Shown: one piece after another, positions 1 to 6,886 of the stretch
Layout: each line of letters begins with the position of its first letter
Position numbering within the stretch: the stretch's first letter is position 1
Position numbers and translations under genes: made by a program
Assembly (NCBI GenBank): GCA_005878685.1
Contig: VBLN01000138.1
Coordinates: forward strand, 1 to 10,194
DNA length: 10,194 bases
Direction of reading: 5' to 3'
Source of the DNA: Deltaproteobacteria bacterium
GTDB lineage: Bacteria > Desulfobacterota > Binatia > UBA9968
The notes under the pieces: generated by a model
Databases searched by the model: none
Seen by the model: only the letters and a program-made list of their open reading frames with translations
Told to the model about the DNA's origin: nothing

Positions 1-468
1 ATTTCCGTTTCCAGGCAGCGAGGAATCTACGCTTTAGGAATGGCGGGCCTCGGCGTCTTCTTGGTGGCAAGCGCATCGGCGGAGAAGCCTCTGCCTCTCG
101 GTTTCGTTATCGTAGCCCTAGGAGCGGCCGGAGGCTTCATGGACCTGTTGTATCAAGTACAGGCGGCGGAGTTCAGCAGAGCGGGCGATCGCTCCGTGGC
201 GATGGCCAGCACCGGGCTAGGCTGGATTCTATGCCCTCTGATCACGCCGATGATCGTTGGCTGGCTGGCGCAGGTGTACGGGTTCCGGTTTGCCTTCTTC
301 GTCGCCGGCCTGTTTTTCTTGTCAATAGCAGTCGGGACTCGATTGTGGCATCGTCTGCTTCTTCCGGTTGGCCCAGTCGCTATTGAAGGAGTTGGCTGGA
401 GAACGACGAATCTTCCGGATGGGTCGAGTGACGATCAGGTTAGAGCAGGTGCTCTGGAAAAGCATTGA
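1..468 (+). CDS. MFS transporter, C-terminal part (5' truncated by window edge)
   Basis: This is the end of a multi-pass inner-membrane transporter, open from the first base of the window; 155 residues remain. About four hydrophobic segments are visible, near residues 11-26, 33-50, 68-90 and 95-113 of the fragment. They are separated by short loops such as QVQAAEFSRAGDRSVAMAST and end in a hydrophilic, presumably cytoplasmic tail of about 40 residues. A charged loop followed by a glycine/proline-rich helix (TGLGWILCPLITPMIVGWLA) and then GFRFAFFVAGLFF is typical of the last helices of the major facilitator superfamily. The substrate cannot be told from this part. The methionine at 40-42 is internal, not the start. 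The gene converges on the DUF4197 gene, with 41 bases between the two stop codons and no convincing terminator between them. The family assignment is fairly safe, but the subfamily is unknown. Confidence 0.75.
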   Translation: MSVSRQRGIYALGMAGLGVFLVASASAEKPLPLGFVIVALGAAGGFMDLLYQVQAAEFSRAGDRSVAMASTGLGWILCPLITPMIVGWLAQVYGFRFAFFVAGLFFLSIAVGTRLWHRLLLPVGPVAIEGVGWRTTNLPDGSSDDQVRAGALEKH

Positions 469-509
469 GGTACAGAGGCTGTCGGCTGCGGACGAACGAA
501 GGCTGCGAG

Positions 510-1244
510 TTATTTGCCGAACACCTCTTTTAGGAGGTCGGTCACCCGCGCGGTCGGGTTCGTCCGGATCTTGTGCTCCTCTTGTCCAACCATGAAAAAT
601 AGCCCATCCAGAGACTTCCTGACGACATAACTATCTATATCAAAGGTCTCGGACTTGACGAGCGGGATCGCTTGATAGCGGCCGACGAGCTCCTTGTACT
701 GGCGCGTGACGCTGTACTCGTTCATGGTTTTTTCGACTGTTGGTCGGAAAGCGGCGGTGAGTTTGTTTGTGGTCTTGGCCTTGAAGTAATCCGTGGCTGC
801 GGTATCCCCCCCGTTAAGAATCTTCCTGGCGTCGTCAAAGGTCATCTCCCCGATCGCGTCCCAAAAGATCTGCTTTGCGGCAGGAGCGGCTTTTTCGGCA
901 GACCGGTTCATGCTCAGCACGAACTCGTCGATCTGCGGACCATATCCGACGGTCCTGAGCCCTTTTTCGACAGTTCGCAGCTTCTCAGGCATCAGAATCT
1001 TTATCGCTTGATTCTTGAAATAGCCGTCGGTCTTTCCGGTTAGCTTAACGGCGTTTTCTGTGCCGATTTGCAGCGCTTCCTTCAGGCCAGAGCCGATCTT
1101 GGCATCGCCTGGCCCGCTTTGCTTTCCCTTGCCTCCCAGTCCCTTCAATATCTGGTCGATTTGGGCCGAAGCCGACGAAGCGCTGAGCAGGACGTAAACG
1201 ATCACAACGAATGCTTGGGCGGTCATTAGTATTCTCCTCTTCAT
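510..1244 (-). CDS. Secreted DUF4197 family protein
   Basis: A 244-residue exported protein of unknown function. The N-terminus [20 protein letters not shown] is a signal peptide, with likely cleavage after ASA at about residue 27. The rest matches the DUF4197 pattern as I know it: [67 protein letters not shown] and, at the C-terminus, [18 protein letters not shown] followed by a closing LLKEVFGK. The protein is helix-rich and has no cysteine after the signal peptide, so it is probably a soluble periplasmic protein. The frame stays open upstream to 1418, but that extension does not resemble an export signal. I start at 1244 because MKRR gives a proper basic n-region. The ATG at 1226 (MTAQAF) has a better ribosome-binding site, an AGGAG that lies inside the MKRRIL codons, so it is a real alternative. 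It is divergent from the aldo/keto reductase and convergent with the MFS gene, and appears monocistronic. Confidence 0.88.
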   Translation of the reverse strand: MKRRILMTAQAFVVIVYVLLSASSASAQIDQILKGLGGKGKQSGPGDAKIGSGLKEALQIGTENAVKLTGKTDGYFKNQAIKILMPEKLRTVEKGLRTVGYGPQIDEFVLSMNRSAEKAAPAAKQIFWDAIGEMTFDDARKILNGGDTAATDYFKAKTTNKLTAAFRPTVEKTMNEYSVTRQYKELVGRYQAIPLVKSETFDIDSYVVRKSLDGLFFMVGQEEHKIRTNPTARVTDLLKEVFGK

Positions 1245-1386
1245 CAAGAAGTTTCTCTGTTGCGAAAAATCGACCTGCTTTTCCCCGACTGTTGCAATTA
1301 TGCATGAATTTGTGGAAAAGAGGAAGGTTAGTTTAGAACGGAGTACTAAATAATACGGCGAACTGCTGATACTTGGGAAGACGGGT
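1245..1386. promoter_or_regulatory. Divergent intergenic region, presumed promoters both ways
   Basis: These 142 bases separate the minus-strand DUF4197 start from the plus-strand aldo/keto reductase, so each gene should have its promoter here. The stretch is more AT-rich than its surroundings, especially 1297-1356. Two weak -10-like elements are visible: CATAAT on the minus strand (1302-1297) and TAATAC on the plus strand (1351-1356). Neither has a good -35 at the right distance. That promoters are present is inferred from gene orientation; the exact elements are guesses. Confidence 0.35.
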
Positions 1387-2298
1387 TTGCGAGTGAGCGT
1401 AGTCGGACTCGGCACCATGGTCCATGCGGGTCACTTCGGACCGATGAAGGACGAAGAGTCCTTGGAGGCGATCGCCGCCGCCCTGGATCTGGGCGTGAAT
1501 TTTATCGACACCTCCGACGCCTACGGTGCGGGTTATTCGGAAGCGCTTCTCGGGGAAGCGCTCAAGGGAAAACGCGACAAAGTGATCCTGGCGACGAAGG
1601 GTGGAAACGTGATGGTGGGGCCCAATCGCGGAAAGAGGAACTTCGCTGTGGATTACATTGGTCCTGTGATGGAGGAGAGCCTCAAGCGCCTCCAGACCGA
1701 CTATATCGATCTCTATCAGCTTCACAATCCGAACCTAGAAGTGATTCGCGGCGGCGAGGTGTGGGAGTTGCTTGAACGTCGCAAAAAAGAGGGAAAGATC
1801 CGCCACTACGGGGTTTCGATCAATACAATAGAAGAAGGCGTGGCTGCGGTCCAGGACGGGCGCTCGGATACGATCCAGGTCGAGTATAACTTGCTCGATC
1901 AAGAGCCCGCAGAGAAGGTCTTTCCCCCGGCCCAAAGAGCCAACGTGGGGGTCATCGTGCGGGTGCCGCTGCGCCGCGGTCTGCTCACCGGCAAGCTCAT
2001 ATTGGAGGACCAGCAACGATTTCAAGGCGAGGATGTTCGGGCGCGCAACTTTGCCGGAGAAATTTTTAAGAGAGAGCTCGAAAAAGTGAAGCAGCTGCGG
2101 TTCTTGGAAAGGCCGGGCAGATCGCTGGCTCAAGCGGCCATCGCCTTTTGCTTGGGGCATCCTGCCGTCAGCGTCGTCATTCCGGGAGGCCGTAACGGCC
2201 ATCAGGTAAGGGAAAATGCTGCCGCCGCCGACCTGAAGCTCAGCGCCGATGAGCTCCAGCAGATCACGGAGCTTTGGCGCGGTGGATTCTCGCGGTGA
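1387..2298 (+). CDS. Aldo/keto reductase (AKR superfamily oxidoreductase)
   Basis: A cytoplasmic NAD(P)H-dependent carbonyl oxidoreductase with a TIM-barrel fold. All four residues of the AKR catalytic tetrad are visible, numbered from the 1387 start: Asp41 and Tyr46 ([10 protein letters not shown]), Lys71 (ILATKGG) and His113 (DLYQLHNPN). The C-terminal cofactor-binding segment [20 protein letters not shown] is typical of the superfamily. The physiological substrate cannot be told. The start is uncertain: no in-frame ATG or GTG precedes 1387, yet the in-frame codons from about 1369 read ILGKTG and then [11 protein letters not shown], matching the conserved AKR N-terminus. True translation may therefore begin at CTG 1363 or 1366, and TTG 1387 is only the first conventional codon. 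A GGGA at 1375-1378 could serve TTG 1387. The stop lies 27 bases before the polysaccharide deacetylase-like gene, so the two are probably cotranscribed. Confidence 0.88.
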   Translation: MRVSVVGLGTMVHAGHFGPMKDEESLEAIAAALDLGVNFIDTSDAYGAGYSEALLGEALKGKRDKVILATKGGNVMVGPNRGKRNFAVDYIGPVMEESLKRLQTDYIDLYQLHNPNLEVIRGGEVWELLERRKKEGKIRHYGVSINTIEEGVAAVQDGRSDTIQVEYNLLDQEPAEKVFPPAQRANVGVIVRVPLRRGLLTGKLILEDQQRFQGEDVRARNFAGEIFKRELEKVKQLRFLERPGRSLAQAAIAFCLGHPAVSVVIPGGRNGHQVRENAAAADLKLSADELQQITELWRGGFSR

Positions 2299-2325
2299 TC
2301 CAGCCTGATTTTCACAGGGGATGAG

Positions 2326-3138
2326 ATGGAAGACAATCATCAGTGGAAGGACGGCGCAAGGATCGCCATTCTCCCCACCGTCATGCTCGAAACTTGGTCC
2401 GAAGGTAAAGGACCGAGCTACTCACCCATGGCCACGCCTCTTAAAGAGGGAACCGAAGATCGACTTGGCGTCTCGTGGGGCGAGTACGGCGGCCGGACCG
2501 GCATCTGGAGAATCATACGGCTGCTTGATGAATTCGGAATTCGAGCGACGGTCTGCCTGAGCGGAAGGTCGGCAGAGGTTTTTCCCAACGCCGTTAAGGA
2601 ATTAAACAAGAGAGGCCATGAGCTCGCGGCTCACTCCTACACCCAGGATACGATCTTGCCTTATCTCTCGCCAGAGGAAGAGAGAGAAGTTATCCGCAAA
2701 TGCTGCAGGGTCATCGAACAGACCGCGGGAATCAGACCGGTGGGGTGGCTCAGTCCGAGATGCACCCCGACGGGCCACACGGCCCAATTCTTGGCGGAAG
2801 AGGGCTTCCTATGGCATGGCGATTACAACGATACCGACCTTCCCTATCGGTTGAAAACAGCCAAGGGGACGCTGATTGCGATTCCCCACAGCGACTTCAC
2901 CGATAATCGGGTGCTCCGCGGTGGTCCCAGAGACTTCTACCAAGTTTATAAAGACACTTTTGACTTCCTCTACAGAGCTGAGTCTACGGCGATGATTAAC
3001 CTCACGGTCCATGCGCATTTTGGCGGCCGGCCGCTGATGTCGGCTGTGGTGGCGGACGCCCTTCGGTACATGAAGGGCTTCCCTCAGGTCTGGTTTGCCC
3101 GGCATGATGAGATCGCTCAATGGCTGCTGGGAAGGTGA
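2326..3138 (+). CDS. Polysaccharide deacetylase-like protein (NodB fold, CE4-related)
   Basis: A 270-residue protein without a signal peptide, probably a cytoplasmic amidohydrolase of the NodB/CE4 group, nearer the PuuE/HpPgdA-like members than the secreted chitin deacetylases. Recognisable pieces in order are: a first strand ILPTVMLETWSEGKGPSYSP (15-34) where the usual [TS]FDD-type motif should be; GIWRIIRLLDEFGIRATVCL (59-78); RGHELAAHSYTQD (96-108); GWLSPR (140-145); WHGDYNDTD (163-171); LTVHAHFGG (226-234); and ARHDE (258-262). The normal HxxxH metal pair is present only as His103 with Gln107, and the first motif lacks the double Asp, so the metal site is atypical. The conserved tail motifs argue for a functional subfamily rather than decay. 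Substrate is unknown. The start at 2326 has AGGGG five bases upstream. It follows the aldo/keto reductase by 27 bases. Confidence 0.82.
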   Translation: MEDNHQWKDGARIAILPTVMLETWSEGKGPSYSPMATPLKEGTEDRLGVSWGEYGGRTGIWRIIRLLDEFGIRATVCLSGRSAEVFPNAVKELNKRGHELAAHSYTQDTILPYLSPEEEREVIRKCCRVIEQTAGIRPVGWLSPRCTPTGHTAQFLAEEGFLWHGDYNDTDLPYRLKTAKGTLIAIPHSDFTDNRVLRGGPRDFYQVYKDTFDFLYRAESTAMINLTVHAHFGGRPLMSAVVADALRYMKGFPQVWFARHDEIAQWLLGR

Positions 3139-3418
3139 TTGAGATAGCTCTTTGTCTGATCTCAGCGTTTTCTGATCTTCAGGATCGCTACCCAGATCAG
3201 GATGACGGTGATCAGACCCATGAGGATCAGGATGAAATCTCGGGAGAGTTCCATGGCAGCTTAGAAAAGCGCGCTCGAATCCGAAAGCCTAGCTGCTGTT
3301 CCTTTCCCGACTCCATAGCCCTTCGGATCTTGACGGCTTTATAGCTCAAGGGTTTCCCTATTGCAATTGCCGATGAAACTGTGGGAAAGACAGGAAAGTC
3401 CGGGTAGGGAGATAAAAG
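3139..3418. other. Intergenic region with possible leader or promoter for the downstream binding protein
   Basis: A 280-base gap between the deacetylase-like gene and the first binding-protein gene. It contains an imperfect hairpin TGAGAT/ATCTCA (3140-3145 with 3159-3164) followed by TTTT at 3168-3171, too weak to call a terminator with confidence. It also contains the small minus-strand frame at 3162-3254, an 8-base palindrome GCAATTGC at 3363-3370, and a clear ribosome-binding site AGGGAG at 3406-3411. The direct repeat GATCAGGATGA (3195-3205 and 3225-3235) falls inside the small frame and reflects its repeated Ile/Leu codons. I see no RNA gene. A promoter for the plus-strand run starting at 3419 should be here, but I cannot point to a good -35/-10 pair. 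Confidence 0.35.
3162..3254 (-). CDS. Possible 30-residue single-pass membrane peptide
   Basis: A minus-strand frame with ATG at 3254 and stop at 3162 codes for 30 residues. It begins MELSRD, continues with an uninterrupted hydrophobic stretch of about 19 residues (residues 7-25, rich in Ile, Leu, Val with one Trp) and ends KIRKR. Acidic N-terminus, one transmembrane span and basic C-terminus make a textbook single-pass small membrane protein with the C-terminus predicted to face the cytoplasm. Against it, no Shine-Dalgarno sequence precedes the ATG, an in-frame stop lies only two codons upstream, and I recognise no family. It would be antisense to its neighbours on both sides. It may be real or a chance frame created by repeated GATC-containing codons. 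Confidence 0.3.
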   Translation of the reverse strand: MELSRDFILILMGLITVILIWVAILKIRKR

Positions 3419-4501
3419 ATGAATCGAGATAGCTCCTGCAGCAGAATCCAATGGTATGCGGCCTCGGCCAGTTGGTTGTCAGTTCGAAGCATGATCCCGC
3501 TCATTGCGCTATTCTGCCTACTGGCACCTGTGGCAGCGAATGCCAATCCTTACCTCGCCAAGCCAGGCGAGCCTCCGGTGTCGATTCACGTCGCCACCTG
3601 CGCGGTCTCCGGTGGCTTCACCCATCTTTATACTGCCTTGGATAATGGCCTCTTTGACAAATATGGAATTAAGGTCGACCACAGGTTTATTAGCGGGAGC
3701 GGTGTCAACCTCGCTGCCCTGGCTGCTGACGAGATCCAATTCCTGTACTGCGCCGCCGACGCCACAATCCCCGGCCTCGCCTCGGGCATCGATGGCAAGC
3801 TGGTAGGCGCGCCGCTCGTGGGGCTGCCCTACGTGCTTATAGGCCAGAAGGAGATCAAGAGGATTGAAGATTTAAAAGGCAAGAGCATCGGAATCTCTCG
3901 CCCGGGCGACTTGGACGACCGCCTGATGAAGGCCATGCTAAAAAGGTTCAATCTCACGACGGAGGAAGTCAAGCTCCGTCCCATCGGTGGCAGCCAGTCG
4001 GAGCGTTATACCGCGATGGTGCAAGGAATTGTGCAGGCGGTGTCGGTGACGCCACCTTTGGACGCGCGCGGCAAGAAAGACGGCTTCAGCCTCATCTACA
4101 ACCTCAATGAACTTGGGCTGCCGTTCATTTATAGCTCACTGCACACGAACCCCAAGATGCTAAAGGAGAGGCCGTGGCTGGTGCAACGATTTGTGGCGGC
4201 GATGGCTGAATCTATTTACTTCGTGGAGAAGAATCCGGATAAGGCAAAGGCCTCGCTGGGCAAAGTGCTCAAGATCTCAGAGACGGAAATTCTTCAGTCA
4301 GCTTATGATGCCTACGCCAAGTTGCTGGTCAACCGGCGCATGGCGGTCCCGGCCAATGCGCTGGCGGATGCCGTCGAGGTTGCTCGCGACACAGGTACGA
4401 ACATCCGCAAAAAGCCCGCGGAGCTCTTTAATAATGCTTTTGCCGAGAACTTGGAAAAGAGCGGCTTTCTCAAGGAGATCTGGGGCGCAGAGCTTCGTTA
4501 G
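3419..4501 (+). CDS. ABC transporter substrate-binding protein, NMT1/THI5-like
   Basis: A 360-residue exported solute-binding protein of the NMT1/THI5/SsuA-type periplasmic-binding fold. A hydrophobic core, MIPLIALFCLLAPVAANA (residues 25-42), forms the signal peptide, with likely cleavage after ANA at about residue 42. The n-region is long (24 residues), so the internal Met at 3491 could be the true start; however, AGGGAG at 3406-3411 sits seven bases before the ATG at 3419 and favours the longer form. Family features are GGFTHLYTALDNGLFDKYGI (65-84), ALAADEIQFLY (100-110), the hinge-type IEDLKGKSIGISRPG (149-163) and a C-terminal ENLEKSGFLKEIW (343-355). Cys61 and Cys111 could pair in the periplasm. 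The ligand is not deducible; relatives bind thiamine precursors, sulfonates, nitrate or aromatic acids. No permease or ATPase gene accompanies it in the window. Confidence 0.88.
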   Translation: MNRDSSCSRIQWYAASASWLSVRSMIPLIALFCLLAPVAANANPYLAKPGEPPVSIHVATCAVSGGFTHLYTALDNGLFDKYGIKVDHRFISGSGVNLAALAADEIQFLYCAADATIPGLASGIDGKLVGAPLVGLPYVLIGQKEIKRIEDLKGKSIGISRPGDLDDRLMKAMLKRFNLTTEEVKLRPIGGSQSERYTAMVQGIVQAVSVTPPLDARGKKDGFSLIYNLNELGLPFIYSSLHTNPKMLKERPWLVQRFVAAMAESIYFVEKNPDKAKASLGKVLKISETEILQSAYDAYAKLLVNRRMAVPANALADAVEVARDTGTNIRKKPAELFNNAFAENLEKSGFLKEIWGAELR

Positions 4502-4603
4502 GAGAAAGTGGAAGTTTGAAGCTTGAAAATCCCAAAGGCCTCCTTCAAAGCCTCTATTTGCTTATGATGTAATCTCGACCGAGAGAGTTGGCAAGTTTCG
4601 AAA

Positions 4604-6211
4604 ATGGCATTTGCTGCAATGTTTCGCCGTCGCCTCCGTCTTAAAGTCATCTCGCTGATCCTTGCTATTCTGGTTTTGGGCTTTGGCGCCCTGGTGATCC
4701 TAAACATCAAACGGGAAGCCGAGGTTTTGGTTGCTGACAACTTGACAACAGCTCGTCTGCTAGCAGTATCCATAAAAAGCAGCATTGATAACGGAATGTT
4801 AGAAGCCCGGCCCGACATTATTCGCCGGCTGGTGCAGGAGCTTAAGACTGAGCTTAAGGATGTCCGTCACCTGGAGGTCTACCGGCGTAACGGCGTTGAG
4901 GCGTTCAGCGATCTTGAGACGCTGGACGAGGTCCACACAACCATGGGACTCGACCCCTCGCTCTATGAAAGCATTTCCAAGATGCGCCGCGAACCTGGCG
5001 CGCGAATGAACGGCCCGCTGTTCACGCGAGCCGTCGAGACGGTGGAGCCCCAGGAGAGCTATGAGGAGGTCGATGGAGGCCGCTTATTGACTCTGCTCCA
5101 GCCGTTAAGGAACCGAAAGGAGTGTCAGGAGTGCCACGGCGATGACCATAAGGTCCGGGGCGTGGTGCGGGTCAGCCTCGGCCTAGAGAAGCTGGACGCG
5201 GCGCTCCACGCGGCCCGCAATCGGCAAATCGTTGTCGTGATCCTTACTATCCTAGGCGTGACTGTTGCCCTCGTAGCGTTCATGGGGCGTGTGATACTCC
5301 GGCCCATCGCTCACGTGGTAGGCACCGCGCGGCAAATCGGCGGCGGCAACTTTGCGGCGCGCGTGGCCGCGGGGAACCAGGATGAGATCGGCGAGCTTGG
5401 CAGGGTCATCAACGACATGGCAGGCAGGCTGGAAACAGTGCACGATGACCTTGAGGCGCGTAACGCCGAGCTTGCAACCACTCTGCAGAATCTTCAAGAG
5501 TCCATGCGCAAGGTTGAGCTCCTTGAGCAACTCAAGGGAGAGCTGGTTAAGTTCGTTCCCGAAGCTGTGACGCGGCTGCTGGAAAAGAATCCGGACGCGC
5601 GCGAACTCGAAAAGCGCGAAGCAGACGTCTCGGTTGTATTTCTTGATGTGGAGGGCTATACGCGGCTCTCGGAGCAGCTGCCACCGCAGCGGCTGAATCG
5701 GATGATTCAAGACTACTTTTCGAGCTTTCTCCAGATCATCCGCGAAAAGCACGGCGACGTCAATGAGACCGCGGGCGACGGTCTCATGGTCATCTTTCAG
5801 AGTGAAGGGAACCCGATGCGCCATGCGCTCAATGCCGCCGGGGCCGCGTTCGAGCTGCTCGGCAAAGTGGCCGAGTTGAACCGGGAATTCGTCGGGATCT
5901 ATCCGCCCGTAGCCATCCACGTGGGCATCAACAGCGGTCCAGCGCTCGTGGGCGCCACCAAGATCGATGCCGCCGGGGGCGGCCGTTGGACTTTTACTGC
6001 CTCCGGTTCGACGACGAATCTCGCTGCCCGCATCGCCGGGCTGGCGAAAGGAGGCGACGTGATGGTTGGACTTGAGACCGGGGAGCGGATAAAAGGCTAC
6101 TATGTCTTGGAAGATGTGGGCGAGCACCAGCTCAAGAACGTCGCCCAGCCCGTGCGGGTCTTTCGCCTGGTCCCGCCGGGAGTCTATGCAAGAGTCGAAG
6201 CGAAAATCTAA
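4604..6211 (+). CDS. Membrane class III nucleotide cyclase with periplasmic c-haem sensor and HAMP domain
   Basis: A 535-residue sensor cyclase. Order of parts: basic N-terminus (FRRRLRLK), first membrane span (about 15-34), periplasmic sensor (about 35-205) ending in a covalent-haem motif CQECH (Cys174, Cys177, His178), second span (about 208-227), HAMP domain (about 230-282), a coiled-coil linker (280-312) and a class III cyclase domain (about 340-525). The haem-near-TM2 layout resembles the c-haem PAS sensors of Geobacter chemotaxis receptors. In the catalytic domain the metal aspartates are Asp348 (VVFLDVEGYT) and Asp392 (ETAGDG), and the transition-state pair is Asn472 and Arg476 (TNLAAR). 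The position that is Lys in adenylate cyclases is Glu388, and the partner position is Thr465, so ATP versus GTP use is open. Expected output is a cyclic nucleotide controlled by haem redox state or a bound gas. The ribosome-binding site is weak; ATG 4619 is an alternative start. The NIPSNAP gene follows after 20 bases. Confidence 0.9.
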   Translation: MAFAAMFRRRLRLKVISLILAILVLGFGALVILNIKREAEVLVADNLTTARLLAVSIKSSIDNGMLEARPDIIRRLVQELKTELKDVRHLEVYRRNGVEAFSDLETLDEVHTTMGLDPSLYESISKMRREPGARMNGPLFTRAVETVEPQESYEEVDGGRLLTLLQPLRNRKECQECHGDDHKVRGVVRVSLGLEKLDAALHAARNRQIVVVILTILGVTVALVAFMGRVILRPIAHVVGTARQIGGGNFAARVAAGNQDEIGELGRVINDMAGRLETVHDDLEARNAELATTLQNLQESMRKVELLEQLKGELVKFVPEAVTRLLEKNPDARELEKREADVSVVFLDVEGYTRLSEQLPPQRLNRMIQDYFSSFLQIIREKHGDVNETAGDGLMVIFQSEGNPMRHALNAAGAAFELLGKVAELNREFVGIYPPVAIHVGINSGPALVGATKIDAAGGGRWTFTASGSTTNLAARIAGLAKGGDVMVGLETGERIKGYYVLEDVGEHQLKNVAQPVRVFRLVPPGVYARVEAKI

Positions 6212-6231
6212 AACTGGAGGGAGGAAAGGAT

Positions 6232-6849
6232 ATGATCATAGAAATGCGAACGTATTTGCTCAAGCCGGGAACTACGGCGGCCTTTGAGGAGCGTTTTACC
6301 GAGGGGCTCTCCGCCCGTCTTCAGTTTTCCAGACTAGGAGGACTCTGGCACACGGAGGTCGGGCCGTTGAACACCGTCGTTCACGTCTGGCCTTATGAGA
6401 GTTTTGAGGACCGGGAACGGATCGGCCAGGCCGCGAGAAAGACTGGAAAGTGGCCGCCCAAGACTCATGAGTTTATCATCACGCAGGAGAGCAAGATCCT
6501 CCAGCCGGCGTCGTTTTCTCCACCCCTGGAGGAGAGAAAGTTGGGAAACATCTACGAGATCCGGACCTATACCTATCAGCCGGGCACGATGCCGACCGTG
6601 CTTGAGCGCTTTGCCCAGGTGATTCCTGACCGCGTCAAGCTCTCACCGCTGGCTGGCGCTTGGTACAGCGCCATCGGGTCCCTGAACCAGTATGTCCATG
6701 TCTGGGCCTATAAGGATGGGGGCGAGCGCGAGCGCATCCGCGCTGAGGCCCAAAAAACGGTCAAAGGGTGGCCGCCCCAGACCAGAGAGTTTATGGTCAA
6801 GCAGGAGAATATGCTGGTGATCCCCGCGGCTTGCTCGCCGTTGCACTGA
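6232..6849 (+). CDS. NIPSNAP family protein with two tandem domains
   Basis: A 205-residue, probably cytoplasmic protein made of two copies of the NIPSNAP alpha/beta domain, a ferredoxin-like fold of the dimeric alpha-beta barrel class. Copy one spans about residues 2-90 and copy two about 107-196. Matching segments are IEMRTYLLKPGT with YEIRTYTYQPGT, VGPLNTVVHVWPY with IGSLNQYVHVWAY, and GKWPPKTHEFIITQE with KGWPPQTREFMVKQE. The internal duplication lets one chain form the barrel that single-domain relatives form by dimerisation. The biochemical function of bacterial NIPSNAPs is not settled, and some dimeric alpha-beta barrel relatives bind haem or act on small aromatic compounds. The start at 6232 is secured by a purine-rich run (6216-6230) holding GGAGG and GAGG. 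It lies 20 bases after the cyclase stop and 37 bases before the next binding-protein gene, consistent with one transcript. Confidence 0.88.
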   Translation: MIIEMRTYLLKPGTTAAFEERFTEGLSARLQFSRLGGLWHTEVGPLNTVVHVWPYESFEDRERIGQAARKTGKWPPKTHEFIITQESKILQPASFSPPLEERKLGNIYEIRTYTYQPGTMPTVLERFAQVIPDRVKLSPLAGAWYSAIGSLNQYVHVWAYKDGGERERIRAEAQKTVKGWPPQTREFMVKQENMLVIPAACSPLH

Positions 6850-6886
6850 GAGGGGCGAGTGCTGTCTTTGTTTTGGAGACAGATGT

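Noticed and set aside
1735..2340. A 201-codon open frame antisense to the aldo/keto reductase.
   Set aside because: It lies opposite the catalytic and cofactor motifs of the reductase, has no family resemblance and no convincing ribosome-binding site.
3195..3235. Direct repeat GATCAGGATGA as a possible regulatory or mobile-element repeat.
   Set aside because: Only two copies exist, and both fall within the small minus-strand frame where repeated Ile/Leu codons explain them.
3391..3404. CAGGAAAGTCCGGG resembles the conserved GAGGAAAGTCCGGGCT element of bacterial RNase P RNA.
   Set aside because: The few hundred bases of supporting structure would have to run through the signal peptide of the binding protein at 3419, which is clearly coding, and no matching 3' partner element is seen. 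It is a chance match near the ribosome-binding site.
4521..4551. Imperfect hairpin GCTTGAA/TTCAAAGC after the first binding-protein gene, considered as a terminator.
   Set aside because: The stem is AT-rich with a bulge, the loop is about 16 bases and no run of T follows, so it does not meet the pattern of an intrinsic terminator.
5252..6127. A long open frame (291 codons) antisense to the cyclase gene.
   Set aside because: The plus strand carries unambiguous HAMP and cyclase motifs. The antisense translation shows no recognisable domain and is explained by codon bias of the real gene.
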